From contig NZ_JAABNP010000014.1 in the NCBI RefSeq assembly GCF_009928485.1, forward strand, positions 62,001 through 126,000: 64,000 nt of DNA, in the 5' to 3' direction. Of the stretch, positions 25,931 through 35,401 are shown piece after piece. Positions within the stretch are counted from its first letter, which is position 1, and every line of letters starts with the position of its first letter. The notes beneath the pieces were generated by a model. It made no database searches. It was not told the origin of the DNA and was given only the letters and a program-made list of their open reading frames with translations. This stretch comes from Clostridium sp. C2-6-12 (GTDB taxonomy: Bacteria > Bacillota > Clostridia > Clostridiales > Clostridiaceae). The translations under genes were made by a program, and so were the position numbers.

Positions 25931-25970
25931 AAATAGTGCATGCACCTATTGAGTACAAGCACTATTTTTT
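25931..25970. terminator. Terminator between convergent genes
   Basis: AATAGTGC and GCACTATT pair around a 19-base loop, followed by T6. It lies between the hydrolase gene and the opposing binding-protein gene. Confidence 0.7.
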
Positions 25971-26001
25971 AATTCATTGAAAAATTTTATGGAGTATTAG
26001 T

Positions 26002-27066
26002 TTAATTTTTACTTATATATTCTTGGTAGGATTCTGGAACTATAATTGATCCATTATTTAATTGATAAGGTGTATTTTCTATAGGATTTTCATTGTTAAC
26101 TAAATTCATAGCAATATTATATACGGCTTCAGCTACCATTTTCGTATTTTGAATAAGAGTACCAGTCATAAGTCCTTTATCAATTAGATCTTTTGCTTCT
26201 TCTAGTCCATCAATTCCAACAACTGTTATATATTTGTTTTTATCACCTAGATTATATCCATATTTTTGTAGTGCTTCAATAGCACCTATTGCCATAGCAT
26301 CATTGTTAGCTATGATGGCTTCAATTCGACCATCATATTTAAGAAATAAGTTCTCAATAGCAGTTTTTGCTAAATCTTTAAACCAATTAGCATTTACAAG
26401 AGCAAGCTGCTCAGTCTTTATATCTGACTTATTTATTGCAGAAATAACATCATTGGTTCTTTCAATAGCATATGGATTATCAACAGCACCTTTTAGCAAT
26501 ACATATTGTAATATGTTATCATTATTTTTATCTATAAAGCTCTTATTGGTATTCCATTGGTCAGCAATAATTTTGCCTTGTAATTCGCCTTCATGACTGG
26601 AAGTTGAATATAGAAAAACTGCTTTATTATAGTATTGGGAAAACTTTGATACTATATCAAGAGGAATTTCCATAAAAATAATTGGAATGTTTTTGGATTT
26701 AATTTTAAAAATAATATCTTTTATGAATTCCTCTTTTGTATCAGCTAATCTTAATATAAATAGATCAATATCGCTTTTTAGAAGAGAATATATTGTTTCA
26801 TTTTGCACACTTATATTATTTTTTCCATCATAGAAAGTAAACTTAACTTTATCTTTATTTGCCATTTCAATTTCTTCTAGACTTTGTTTGATTTGTAACA
26901 TATACAGATCATCAAAACTATACAATAATACTGCAATATTTGCTACTTTTCTATTACTTGTATTTATGTTCGAATTAGAATATGCTTTAATTTCAGTGGA
27001 ACTAATCAATGTAAAAATAATTAATATAACTTGTGTTAATATTGTTAGTTTGCGTAATATTCTCAT
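26002..27066 (-). CDS. Solitary periplasmic-type sugar-binding protein (galactose/ribose-binding family)
   Basis: A 354-residue type I binding protein. A signal peptide covers about residues 1-28 (LTILTQVILIIFTLIS core), followed directly by AYSNSN with no lipobox Cys, unusual for a Gram-positive binding protein. The body has NIAVLLYSFDDLYML at the first strand, IEAIIANNDAMAIGAIEAL, the hallmark of the MglB/RbsB group, and VVGIDGLEEAKDLI. No ABC permease or ATPase gene is adjacent. It may work with a distant transporter, or present a sugar to a chemoreceptor or sensor kinase. Confidence 0.83.
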   Translation of the reverse strand: MRILRKLTILTQVILIIFTLISSTEIKAYSNSNINTSNRKVANIAVLLYSFDDLYMLQIKQSLEEIEMANKDKVKFTFYDGKNNISVQNETIYSLLKSDIDLFILRLADTKEEFIKDIIFKIKSKNIPIIFMEIPLDIVSKFSQYYNKAVFLYSTSSHEGELQGKIIADQWNTNKSFIDKNNDNILQYVLLKGAVDNPYAIERTNDVISAINKSDIKTEQLALVNANWFKDLAKTAIENLFLKYDGRIEAIIANNDAMAIGAIEALQKYGYNLGDKNKYITVVGIDGLEEAKDLIDKGLMTGTLIQNTKMVAEAVYNIAMNLVNNENPIENTPYQLNNGSIIVPESYQEYISKN

Positions 27067-27346
27067 TAATAATCCTCCAATTAATATAATTGTTTTATGA
27101 AATAATATTCAATACTAGATTGTGTATTATATAGAAATATTAATCTAGATTATTAAATTAATGAGGCTAGAAAAACTATATATAACTTAGTTGTTAAAAT
27201 CGTGTATTCAATGAATTTGAGTGAGCTATAAGTATATTGTTTTTTCTTTATGTATGAATTTAAATATTATGTAAAAATATAGCCTTTATTTAAAATTTGG
27301 TTTATTATTAATATAAAAACAATATTAATGTTATAGGAAAAAAATT

Positions 27347-27925
27347 ATGAATAAATCAAAAAAGATAAATCTAATATTATTGGCAGCGGGAAACAGCACT
27401 AGATTTAAGGGTAATAAATTAATAGAGGTAGTTAATGGAAAGCCAATGTACATGAATGTAATAGAAAAGGTTATTAAATTAAAATTTAATAAAATAATTC
27501 TAGTTACTCAATATGAAGTGATTAAAGAAGCTTTACTTAATTATCCAATAAAAGTTGTTCTGAACCATAAAAGTGAACTTGGTATTTCTTATTCTATTAA
27601 GCTAGGTATAAATGCCGACTTAGAAGCAGATGCATATATGTTCATGGTTTGTGATCAGCCTTTTATATCCTTAGAAAGTATTAAAGAATTAATAAGCAGC
27701 TTTATAATAAGTGACAAGGGAATGGCTTGTGCATATAACGAAACACTTGGTAATCCAACTATATTTTCTGCAAAGTATAAAGAGGAGCTATTAAATTTAA
27801 ATGGAGATGTTGGAGGAAAAGCAGTTATGAAAAAACATCTTGAAGATTTAGAGAAAGTTAAAATTAATAATGAAGCAGAGCTTATGGATATTGATACTAG
27901 AGAAGAACTGGAGAAGTTAATCTGA
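27347..27925 (+). CDS. mocA: MocA-like molybdenum cofactor cytidylyltransferase
   Basis: A 192-residue nucleotidyltransferase. LILLAAGNSTRFKGNKLIEV is the NTP-binding loop, with the LAAGxSxRxG pattern and the following Lys. VCDQPFIS carries the metal-binding Asp, and GNPTIFS and GDVGGKAV are typical of MobA-like MocA/CoxI-type proteins. It would add CMP to molybdopterin to give the dinucleotide cofactor of the xanthine-dehydrogenase family, matching the hydroxylase operon 3 kb downstream. A sugar-nucleotide transferase is unlikely given GDVGGK. Confidence 0.85.
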   Translation: MNKSKKINLILLAAGNSTRFKGNKLIEVVNGKPMYMNVIEKVIKLKFNKIILVTQYEVIKEALLNYPIKVVLNHKSELGISYSIKLGINADLEADAYMFMVCDQPFISLESIKELISSFIISDKGMACAYNETLGNPTIFSAKYKEELLNLNGDVGGKAVMKKHLEDLEKVKINNEAELMDIDTREELEKLI

Positions 27926-27962
27926 AAATAAATTAGATTATTAATATTTAAGGAGAATAAAT

Positions 27963-28526
27963 ATGAATAGTGTATATGTTAATTGCCCTGAATTTGAAAA
28001 TGAAAGATTCAAGTTAAGATTTATTTCCATAGAGGATTGTGATGATCTTCTAAAAGTATATTCCGATAAGAAAGCAGTTCCTTTATTTAATAGTGATAAT
28101 TGTAATGGAGATGATTTTTACTATACTACAAGTGAAAGAATGAAGCAGGCTATGGATTTTTGGAAGTTATCATATGATGAAAAGTGGTTTGTAAGATGGG
28201 CTATTGTAGATAAAAACTATAATATTGCAATTGGAACTATAGAATTATTTCATAGAGATGCGGAGGATTATTTCACTAATTGCGGGCTTCTTCGTTTAGA
28301 TTTAAGAAGCGATTATGAAAAAGAAGAAAGTATAGTTGATATTTTAAAGCTGATTATAGATAAAACTTACTCATTGTTTGAATGTAATATGATAGCTACA
28401 AAAGTTATTCCTATTGCAAAGGAAAGAATAAATGCTTTGAAGAAATTTGGTTTCTTACCTACTGAAAACAGTTTGATTGGTCATGATGGAACTGAATATT
28501 CTTCATATTATTATAAAAGAATATAA
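27963..28526 (+). CDS. GNAT family N-acetyltransferase (RimJ/RimL type)
   Basis: A 187-residue acetyltransferase with the RimJ-like start ENERFKLRFISIEDCDDLLK and WAIVDKNYNIAIGTIELFH as the central strands. The acetyl-CoA loop is diverged (LRSDYEKEESIVDILKLIID) and lacks a clean Q/RxxGxG/A, so catalysis is less certain. It follows mocA by 37 bp and shares its terminator at 28533; no functional link to molybdenum is known. Confidence 0.75.
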   Translation: MNSVYVNCPEFENERFKLRFISIEDCDDLLKVYSDKKAVPLFNSDNCNGDDFYYTTSERMKQAMDFWKLSYDEKWFVRWAIVDKNYNIAIGTIELFHRDAEDYFTNCGLLRLDLRSDYEKEESIVDILKLIIDKTYSLFECNMIATKVIPIAKERINALKKFGFLPTENSLIGHDGTEYSSYYYKRI

Positions 28527-28532
28527 GCTGTA

Positions 28533-28577
28533 TAAGCACTTTGCCTAATTATTTGGAATTAGGGAAGGTGTTTTTTT
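28533..28577 (+). terminator. Terminator of the mocA-GNAT pair
   Basis: CACTTTGCCTAATT and AATTAGGGAAGGTG pair around a short loop, followed by T7. Confidence 0.75.
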
Positions 28578-28695
28578 ATATGGAGAAAATCTATTATTTT
28601 GAAAAACTATCCCAGAGGCTATAAGAATTTTATATATAAAATTATAGTAAAGAAATAAAAAATAATTAATGTCGAAAAAAAATTTTTGGATAAAA

Positions 28696-28724
28696 TTGAT
28701 AATTAAGAGATAATATTGTATAAT
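28696..28724 (+). promoter_or_regulatory. Promoter of the second chemoreceptor gene
   Basis: TTGATA (28696-28701), a 17-bp spacer and TATAAT (28719-28724) lie 56 bp ahead of the start codon. Confidence 0.75.
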
Positions 28725-28779
28725 TAATTAAATAAATTGTCAGACTTTTCAGAAAATTCATTTGAGGAGGTATGGTATT

Positions 28780-30492
28780 ATGAAATCCTTAGGAAATATA
28801 AGAGTAAAAGTTAAACTTATAGGTGCATTTGTGATTGTATCACTTTTAATAGGCTTAGTTGGTGGAATAGGAATATTATCACTTAAAGAAGTAAGTAAAA
28901 ATGCTGAAGGTATATATAACCAAAATCTCAGAATTGTATATATATTAACAGATATGCAAGCGAATTTAGAACGTATTAGAGGCAATATGTCTGAATTGGC
29001 ATATGTGAAAGATAACTCTAAAAAGGCTGAATTACAAAAAAGTATAGCATTTGATAAAGAAGAAAATAACAAGTATATGAGTGAATTTGAAAGTATTAAT
29101 ATAAGCAGTAATGAAAAGAAAGAATATGAAACTTTTAAAACTAATTTAACACAATATAGGACATTAAGAGAAGGTGTTCTTAGTCTTGTAGACAAAGGTG
29201 AATTTGAGGAAGCCGGAAAAGAATATCTTCAAATACCTAAAGTTACTGAACCAATGTTTAAATCACTGGATAATTTAATAGAAATAAATTTAAATAATGC
29301 AAAATTAGCAAATGATGATATTATAGCTATTAATGAAAAAAATAATATAATTATTACAATTATGAGCTTTGGTGGTTTTATTTTAGCAATTATACTTGGA
29401 TTAATACTAGCAAACGATATAAATAAACCACTTCAAAAAATAAAAGCATTTGGTGAAAAACTAGCTAATTATGATTTGACTTATAACTTTGAAGTAAATA
29501 GAACAGATGAGTTTGGAGAAACAGGAAGATCCTTATCTCTGGCTCAAGTTAATATAATAGAACTTGTTAAAACCATCGTTGATAATTCTCAAAATATGAG
29601 TTCAACATCAGAAGAACTTTCTGCAACAGTAGAAGAAATATCATCTAAAGCAGCTAGTGTAGATGAAGCAGTAAATAATATTGCAGCCAATATGCAAGAA
29701 TCGAGTGCTGAAACAGAAGAAATAAGTGCATCAATTCAAGAAGTAGATTCAAGTATAAATGTATTATCACAAAAAGCTATGGAAGGAAGTAATAATGCTA
29801 ATACATCTAAAATAAAGGCTAAAGAAGTTAAAGATAATAGTCAAAAAGCAATTGAAGAATCTCAAAAAATATTCAATGAAAAACAAAAAAAGATGATGAA
29901 AGCTGTTGAAGATGGAAAAGTAGTAGAAAATGTTAAAGAAATGGCAGATGCAATAGCAAGTATAGCAGAACAAACTAATTTGCTTGCACTTAATGCAGCT
30001 ATTGAAGCAGCAAGAGCAGGAGAGCAAGGAAAAGGTTTTGCAGTTGTAGCAGAAGAAGTTAGAAAGCTTGCTGAACAATCAGGAGAAGCTGTAAAAAGTA
30101 TTCAAGAAACTATTACAAAGGTACAAAAAGCATTTAAAAATAGTATTGATACTGGAAATGACATATTGGAATTTATTGATAAAAATGTACAAGAACAATT
30201 TGTTGACTATGAAAAAACAGGCAATCAATATTATAGTGATGCTGACTTTGTAAGTAATATGTCTGAAAATATAGCAGCCATGTCAGAAGAAATTACTGCA
30301 ACAGTAGGACAAGTTAGTGAAGCAATGCAGAACATGGCGCAAACAGCACAAAAATCTAGTGAACAGGCAGAAACAATAAAAGAAAGTATGAATGAAACCA
30401 CTCAAGCACTAGAGCATGTAGCATTAACAGCTCAAAGTCAGGCAGAGCTAGCTCAAAAACTTAATGAAATAATTCAAAAATTTAATATTTAA
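28780..30492 (+). CDS. Methyl-accepting chemotaxis protein with 4-helix-bundle sensor
   Basis: A 570-residue chemoreceptor. The first membrane span is about residues 10-30, and the periplasmic-side domain (about 31-185, with [20 protein letters not shown]) fits the 4HB_MCP class. The second span is near 190-212, followed by HAMP and the signalling domain with tip [20 protein letters not shown], identical to the consensus. ATG 28780 is chosen because GAGGAGG lies 10 nt upstream; the TTG 18 nt earlier overlaps that site. It is monocistronic with a strong terminator. The ligand is unknown. Confidence 0.93.
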   Translation: MKSLGNIRVKVKLIGAFVIVSLLIGLVGGIGILSLKEVSKNAEGIYNQNLRIVYILTDMQANLERIRGNMSELAYVKDNSKKAELQKSIAFDKEENNKYMSEFESINISSNEKKEYETFKTNLTQYRTLREGVLSLVDKGEFEEAGKEYLQIPKVTEPMFKSLDNLIEINLNNAKLANDDIIAINEKNNIIITIMSFGGFILAIILGLILANDINKPLQKIKAFGEKLANYDLTYNFEVNRTDEFGETGRSLSLAQVNIIELVKTIVDNSQNMSSTSEELSATVEEISSKAASVDEAVNNIAANMQESSAETEEISASIQEVDSSINVLSQKAMEGSNNANTSKIKAKEVKDNSQKAIEESQKIFNEKQKKMMKAVEDGKVVENVKEMADAIASIAEQTNLLALNAAIEAARAGEQGKGFAVVAEEVRKLAEQSGEAVKSIQETITKVQKAFKNSIDTGNDILEFIDKNVQEQFVDYEKTGNQYYSDADFVSNMSENIAAMSEEITATVGQVSEAMQNMAQTAQKSSEQAETIKESMNETTQALEHVALTAQSQAELAQKLNEIIQKFNI

Positions 30493-30503
30493 TGTTAAAT
30501 TCT

Positions 30504-30537
30504 ACCCAACAGAAAATATAAGATTCTGTTGGGTTTT
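30504..30537 (+). terminator. Terminator of the second chemoreceptor gene
   Basis: ACCCAACAGAA and TTCTGTTGGGT form an 11-bp stem followed by T5. Confidence 0.88.
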
Positions 30538-30784
30538 TCTAATGTGATATAAATTGTCAATGATGTTTTAATGATAAATTTTCATATTAATATTAATTAG
30601 TTTCGTTTATAATATAAACTAGATAGTGGCAATTTTTGATGAATTAGTCCATTTTTATTTATTTTGTGAAATGAGTAATAAAGTAAAATGACGCATTTTA
30701 AGCAATTAAGGAACATAAAAGAAAATAGCAGATATATTAATCTATTATTTTTTAGAATGTGCCTAAAATATAGGGGGGAAAAAC

Positions 30785-31585
30785 TTGTTTACAATTAAAA
30801 ATTATGTAGTTGCAGAAACAATGGAACAGGCTTATGAATTAAATCAAAAAAGAAACAATGTTATTTTAGGTGGCATTGGCTGGTTAAAGATGGGGAGTCG
30901 TAACATTCAAACAGCTATTGATTTATCAAAGTTAGGCTTAGATAAGATTGAAGAAGATGAAGGAAGCTTTAAAATAGGCTGTATGTGTACTTTGAGAGAC
31001 ATGGAAACTAATAAAAATTTAAATTCTTACTTTAATGGAGCTATAGCTAAAGCTCTAGCACACATTGTAGGAGTACAGTTTAGAAACTGTGCAACCATTG
31101 GAGGAAGTATTTATTCAAGGTTTGGCTTCTCAGATATTTTAACTTGTTTATTGGCCTTAGATACTTATGTAGAACTTCATAATGGAGGGGTTATATCCTT
31201 AACATCTTATAAAGATATGTACTATGACAGAGATGTTTTAGTAAGGATTATAATAAAAAAAGATTCTAGAAAAACAGCTTATTTGACACATAGAATGAGT
31301 GCAACAGATATTCCAGTCCTTGCTGTAGCGGTTTCAAAAGTAGAAGATAAATGGCAGGTGGTTTTAGGTGCAAGACCTCAAAGAGCCACATTAGTTGAAG
31401 AATCAGGAAAAATCCTTAGTGAAGCTCCAACTAAAGAAGAAATTGAAGCTTTGACAGATTATATAATAAAAGAAGTTAAATTTGGAACTAATATGAGAGG
31501 AAGCAGAGAATATAGACAAATTCTTGCTAAAGCCTTAATAAATAGAGGAATAGAAGAAATTATGGGAGGTACTCATGTTAATTAA
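30785..31585 (+). CDS. Molybdenum hydroxylase, FAD-binding subunit (selenium-dependent type)
   Basis: A 266-residue subunit of the xanthine-dehydrogenase family. It carries the FAD-binding pattern GVQFRNCATIGGSIYSRFGF with the usual GG-S loop and the first flavin strand VILGGIGWLKMG. The C-terminal FAD-associated domain ends at MRGSREYRQILAKALI. The short length and divergent N-terminal loop match the FAD subunit of selenium-dependent enzymes once called probable selenate reductase. Electrons pass from the molybdenum centre through the Fe-S subunit to this FAD. It starts at TTG after GGGGGG and overlaps the next gene by 11 bp. Confidence 0.88.
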   Translation: MFTIKNYVVAETMEQAYELNQKRNNVILGGIGWLKMGSRNIQTAIDLSKLGLDKIEEDEGSFKIGCMCTLRDMETNKNLNSYFNGAIAKALAHIVGVQFRNCATIGGSIYSRFGFSDILTCLLALDTYVELHNGGVISLTSYKDMYYDRDVLVRIIIKKDSRKTAYLTHRMSATDIPVLAVAVSKVEDKWQVVLGARPQRATLVEESGKILSEAPTKEEIEALTDYIIKEVKFGTNMRGSREYRQILAKALINRGIEEIMGGTHVN

Positions 31586-32033
31586 ATTATGGATAAATAA
31601 TAAAGTATTTGAAGATGATATTAAACCAGACATTTTATTAATTGATTATTTAAGAAGCAAGGGCTTTTATAGTGTAAAAAGAGGGTGCGATACTGCAAAT
31701 TGTGGATTATGTACTGTTCATTTAGAAGGAAAGCCTATTTTGTCATGTAGTACACTAACAGCTAAGGCAAATGGCTTACATGTAACAACACTTGAAGGAA
31801 TGAAAGAAGAAGTAGAAGAATTTGCTGGATTTATGGCAGATCAAGGGGCAGATCAATGTGGTTATTGCAGTCCAGGATTTATTATGAACATATTAGCTAT
31901 GAAAAAGGAATTAGTAAATCCAACAGAAGAAGAAATTAAACAATATTTAAGTGGCAATTTATGCAGATGTACAGGCTATATGAGCCAGCTTAGAGCAGTT
32001 AAGAATTATTTAGCATATAGGAAGGAGGACTAA
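31575..32033 (+). CDS. Molybdenum hydroxylase, [2Fe-2S] subunit
   Basis: A 152-residue protein with two [2Fe-2S] domains. The N-terminal plant-type ferredoxin motif is KRGCDTANCGLCTVHLEGK followed by SCSTL. The C-terminal all-helical domain has DQCGYCSPGFIMN and SGNLCRCTGY. All eight cluster cysteines are seen. It bridges the molybdenum subunit and the FAD subunit. It overlaps the FAD gene by 11 bp and is 3 bp before the large subunit, so the three are translated together. Confidence 0.94.
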   Translation: MLIKLWINNKVFEDDIKPDILLIDYLRSKGFYSVKRGCDTANCGLCTVHLEGKPILSCSTLTAKANGLHVTTLEGMKEEVEEFAGFMADQGADQCGYCSPGFIMNILAMKKELVNPTEEEIKQYLSGNLCRCTGYMSQLRAVKNYLAYRKED

Positions 32034-32036
32034 GAG

Positions 32037-34319
32037 ATGAAAGCAGTAAGTAAAGGAATAAGAAAAAAAGATGCCATGTCTCTTTTAACTGGTAAACCAG
32101 TGTATACAGATGATATAGCTCCAAGCAACTGTTTAGTAGTAAAAGTACTTAGAAGTCCTCATGCTCATGCATTAATTGAAGATATAAATGTAACTATAGC
32201 TGAAAAAGTGCCAGGTATAGAATGTATTTTAACATATAAAGATGTACCAAAATCTAGATTTACTATGGCAGGACAATCTTATCCAGAGCCAAGTCCATAT
32301 GATAGATTGATTTTAGATAAAAGACTAAGATGTGTAGGAGACCCCGTTGCTATAGTTGCGGGAGCAGATGATATATGTGTAGATAAAGCCTTAAAACTTA
32401 TAAAAGTGAAATATGAAGTTTTAGAAGCTGTATTAGATTTTAGACAAGCTAAGGATAATAAAATTATAATTCATCCAGAAGATAATTATAAAGCTTTATG
32501 TGAGATTGGAAATGATCCAAAACGAAACCTTTGCTCAACTGGAGGCTTTACCTTTGGTGATGTGGAAGAAGAATTTAAAAAATGTGCTCATGTAATTGAA
32601 AGAACATATCATACTAAAGCTAATAGCCAAGCTATGATGGAAACTTTCAGAACTTACACTGAACTTGATATTTATGGAAGATTAAACATTACAAGTTCGA
32701 CTCAAGTTCCTTTCCATGTAAGACGTATACTTGCAAATGCTCTTGAATTACCAAAATCAAAAGTAAGAGTTATTAAACCTAGAATTGGTGGAGGTTTTGG
32801 AGCTAAGCAAACTGTTGTTGCAGAAGTTTTCCCTGCAATTGTAACTATGAAAACAGGAAAGCTTGCTAAGATTGTTTACACTCGTAAAGAAAGTATGATA
32901 GCTGGAAGTCCAAGGCATGAAATGGAAATTAAAGTACGTTTAGGTGCTGATGAAAATGGTATTATAAAGGCTATACATATGTATACTTTATCTAACGATG
33001 GTGCTTACGGTGAACATGGACCAACAACTGTAGGTTTATCTGGTCATAAATCAATGCCATTATATAATGGGGCTAATGCTTATAAATTTGAATATGATGT
33101 TGTCTATACAAACACTATGAGCAGTGGAGCTTATAGAGGATATGGAGCAACTCAAGGTTTATTTGCTTTAGAATCTGCGGTAAATGAATTAGCAGCTAAG
33201 CTTAATATTGATCCTGTAAAAATAAGAGAAATGAACATGGTTGCAGAAGGACAAGTAATGCCTGCATATTACAATGAAAAGCTTAATAGCTGTACCTTAG
33301 ATAAATGTTTAGCTAAGGCTAAGGAAATGATAGATTGGGATAATAAATATCCATGCAGAGATATGGGTAATGGTAAGGTTAGATCAGTAGGTGCTGCAAT
33401 GGCAATGCAAGGATCAGGTATATCTAATGTTGACACTGCATCAGTTGAAATAAAATTAAATGATGATGGTTTTTATACTTTAATGATAGGTGCTTCTGAT
33501 ATGGGAACAGGCTGTGATACAATTCTTGCTCAAATGGCAGCGGATTGTTTAGACTGTGAAGTGGATAATATTGTTGTTCATGGTGTGGATACTGATCAAT
33601 CTCCATATGACACTGGTTCTTATGCTTCAAGTACAACTTATATTACTGGTGGAGCAGTAGTAAAGGCTTGTGAAACTTTAAGAAATAAGATAGTAGAAGA
33701 AGGAGCAAAATTACTTGAATGTCCTATAGAAAATGTAGAATTTGATGGACAAAAGGTATTTTCACTTAAAGATAACAAGGAAATGACATTAAGAGAGTTA
33801 GGCTATGCAAGTTTTGTTGGTGGAAGTAAAGTATTAAGTGCCCTTGAATCCCATTATTCAAAAATATCACCACCACCATTTATGGTTGGACTTGTTGAAA
33901 CTGAAATTGATAAGTTAACTGGTAAAGTGGATATAATTGATTACGTTGCAGTAGTTGACTGTGGAACTGTTATAAATCCAAACCTCTCAAGAATTCAAGT
34001 AGAAGGAGGAATTGGGCAAGGTATAGGTATGGCTTTATATGAAGAAGTAAGCTATGACAAAAATGGAAGAATGAGAAATGATACCTTCCTTCAATATAAA
34101 ATTCCAACTCGTCTTGACGTAGGGACTATAAGAGTTGAATTTGAAAGCAGCTACGAGCCTTCGGGTCCATTTGGAGCTAAATCAATAGGGGAAATAGTAA
34201 TAAATACACCGGCGCCAGCTATTGCAAATGCAGTTTATAATGGTACAAAAGTTAATGTGAGAACATTGCCTATAACAGCTGAAAAAATAGTTATGGGAAT
34301 GCTAGGTGATAAAAAGTAA
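32037..34319 (+). CDS. Selenium-dependent molybdenum hydroxylase, catalytic subunit
   Basis: A 760-residue molybdopterin subunit of the xanthine dehydrogenase/CO dehydrogenase family. Seen are TGKPVYTDDI (substrate-channel start), RIGGGFGAKQ (Mo-cofactor loop), SGAYRGYGATQ, MGTGCDTILAQ, and PFGAKSIGEI, which holds the Glu that activates water. Its close association with YqeB, YqeC, YedF, SelD and MocA points to the type carrying a labile selenido ligand rather than selenocysteine. The purine permease downstream suggests xanthine or a related purine as substrate; nicotinate or another heterocycle cannot be excluded. The operon ends in a strong terminator. Confidence 0.88.
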   Translation: MKAVSKGIRKKDAMSLLTGKPVYTDDIAPSNCLVVKVLRSPHAHALIEDINVTIAEKVPGIECILTYKDVPKSRFTMAGQSYPEPSPYDRLILDKRLRCVGDPVAIVAGADDICVDKALKLIKVKYEVLEAVLDFRQAKDNKIIIHPEDNYKALCEIGNDPKRNLCSTGGFTFGDVEEEFKKCAHVIERTYHTKANSQAMMETFRTYTELDIYGRLNITSSTQVPFHVRRILANALELPKSKVRVIKPRIGGGFGAKQTVVAEVFPAIVTMKTGKLAKIVYTRKESMIAGSPRHEMEIKVRLGADENGIIKAIHMYTLSNDGAYGEHGPTTVGLSGHKSMPLYNGANAYKFEYDVVYTNTMSSGAYRGYGATQGLFALESAVNELAAKLNIDPVKIREMNMVAEGQVMPAYYNEKLNSCTLDKCLAKAKEMIDWDNKYPCRDMGNGKVRSVGAAMAMQGSGISNVDTASVEIKLNDDGFYTLMIGASDMGTGCDTILAQMAADCLDCEVDNIVVHGVDTDQSPYDTGSYASSTTYITGGAVVKACETLRNKIVEEGAKLLECPIENVEFDGQKVFSLKDNKEMTLRELGYASFVGGSKVLSALESHYSKISPPPFMVGLVETEIDKLTGKVDIIDYVAVVDCGTVINPNLSRIQVEGGIGQGIGMALYEEVSYDKNGRMRNDTFLQYKIPTRLDVGTIRVEFESSYEPSGPFGAKSIGEIVINTPAPAIANAVYNGTKVNVRTLPITAEKIVMGMLGDKK

Positions 34320-34330
34320 CAAATTGTATT

Positions 34331-34372
34331 AAAATAAACCTACCATAGAAAATAAAAATGGTAGGTTTATTT
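34331..34372 (+). terminator. Terminator of the hydroxylase operon
   Basis: AAAATAAACCTACCAT and ATGGTAGGTTTATTTT are 16-bp perfect arms. Confidence 0.85.
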
Positions 34373-34547
34373 TATGATTTTGTAGTATCATTATAAAAGC
34401 TATAGCTAAGCGGGTAAATTAAATATTGCTAAATTTAATGAGTGTTAATAGTTTTTTTGATATAATAATTATAGAATAGATTAATAATTTAACTATATTA
34501 AGCTATAACAATGTAGTGTTAATGAAATAATAAAGGAGGAATAGTGT

Positions 34548-35099
34548 GTGAATTACGATTACATCCATAATTATAGTGAAGATGAATTTGAGGACATTCA
34601 ATCTCATTATGATGGAAGAGCTGAATATGATAATGGATTAATATTTTTGAGTTCAACCACCTCAATAAAGCATAATGAAATTAAAAGCAATATTTTAACT
34701 GAACTTTCAATATATTTAAAGGGTTCAAAATGTAAAGTTTATGATGAACAAATAGAAGTTATTTTTAATTATAAAGATGATATTAGAAAATATAAGCCCG
34801 ATATCTTTGTTATGTGTGAAGATGCTACTAAAAAAGGGGAAAGTTTCACTTCGGCTCCTAAACTAATTTTTGAAATACTTTCAAAATCTACAGCCAAATT
34901 TGATAAGGGAAGAAAATATGATACTTATGAGAAATTTGGTGTTTTAGAATATAATTTTGTTGAACAGAATGGATTTATTGTTCAGCATAAATTAATTGAT
35001 GGAGCATATGAGATAGTTAATGTATATAAGAATAATGATGAATATGTATCTGTAGTTTTTCCAGATTTAAAAATAAATTTAAATGATATATTTAAGTAG
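34548..35099 (+). CDS. Uma2 family (DUF820) putative endonuclease
   Basis: A 183-residue PD-(D/E)XK-fold protein of the Uma2 family, abundant in cyanobacteria and scattered in clostridia. Markers are EYDNGLIFLSS, HNEIKSNILTEL, YKPDIFVM with the catalytic Asp, and PKLIFEILSKSTAKFDKGRKYDTYEKFGV with the Glu and Lys region. The role is unknown; these often come from mobile genes. It starts at GTG with AAAGGAGGA 7 nt upstream and ends before its own terminator, so it is a single-gene unit placed between hydroxylase and permease. Confidence 0.83.
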   Translation: MNYDYIHNYSEDEFEDIQSHYDGRAEYDNGLIFLSSTTSIKHNEIKSNILTELSIYLKGSKCKVYDEQIEVIFNYKDDIRKYKPDIFVMCEDATKKGESFTSAPKLIFEILSKSTAKFDKGRKYDTYEKFGVLEYNFVEQNGFIVQHKLIDGAYEIVNVYKNNDEYVSVVFPDLKINLNDIFK

Positions 35100-35100
35100 T

Positions 35101-35130
35101 AAAGAGTTGCTTTAGTAGCAGCTCTTTTTA
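35101..35130 (+). terminator. Terminator of the Uma2 gene
   Basis: AAAGAGTTGCT and AGCAGCTCTTTT pair around TTAGT and run into T residues. Confidence 0.78.
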
Positions 35131-35234
35131 ATTTTTGTTATGAGATATTTACTTAAAGATATTTTCTGATTTACTAATTAAAATAAATGATTTTTACGAG
35201 TTCACGAATAATTTTTTAAAAACTAAAAAAAACA

Positions 35235-35263
35235 TTCGACTTTTCTGAAAAATATGGTAGAAT
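35235..35263 (+). promoter_or_regulatory. Probable promoter of the purine permease gene
   Basis: TTCGAC (35235-35240), 17 bp and TAGAAT (35258-35263). A 140-nt leader follows; I see no purine riboswitch in it. Confidence 0.5.
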
Positions 35264-35401
35264 AATTTTAGAGCTAAAAACAATAAATTAACAAGAATAA
35301 TGTATAGTTATAGATTATTTTTGAAAATTGTTTGTTTATATTTATAAAATTTATATGAAATTATTAAATTTATTTTAAAAAGTAAATTAAGGGGGTTCAT
35401 T

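Noticed and set aside
28737..28760. A shared GACTTTTC-GAAAAT motif seen near 545, 28745 and 35238
   Set aside because: Similar AT-rich strings occur by chance in this genome, and the three copies sit at different places relative to the promoters, so I could not support a regulator site.
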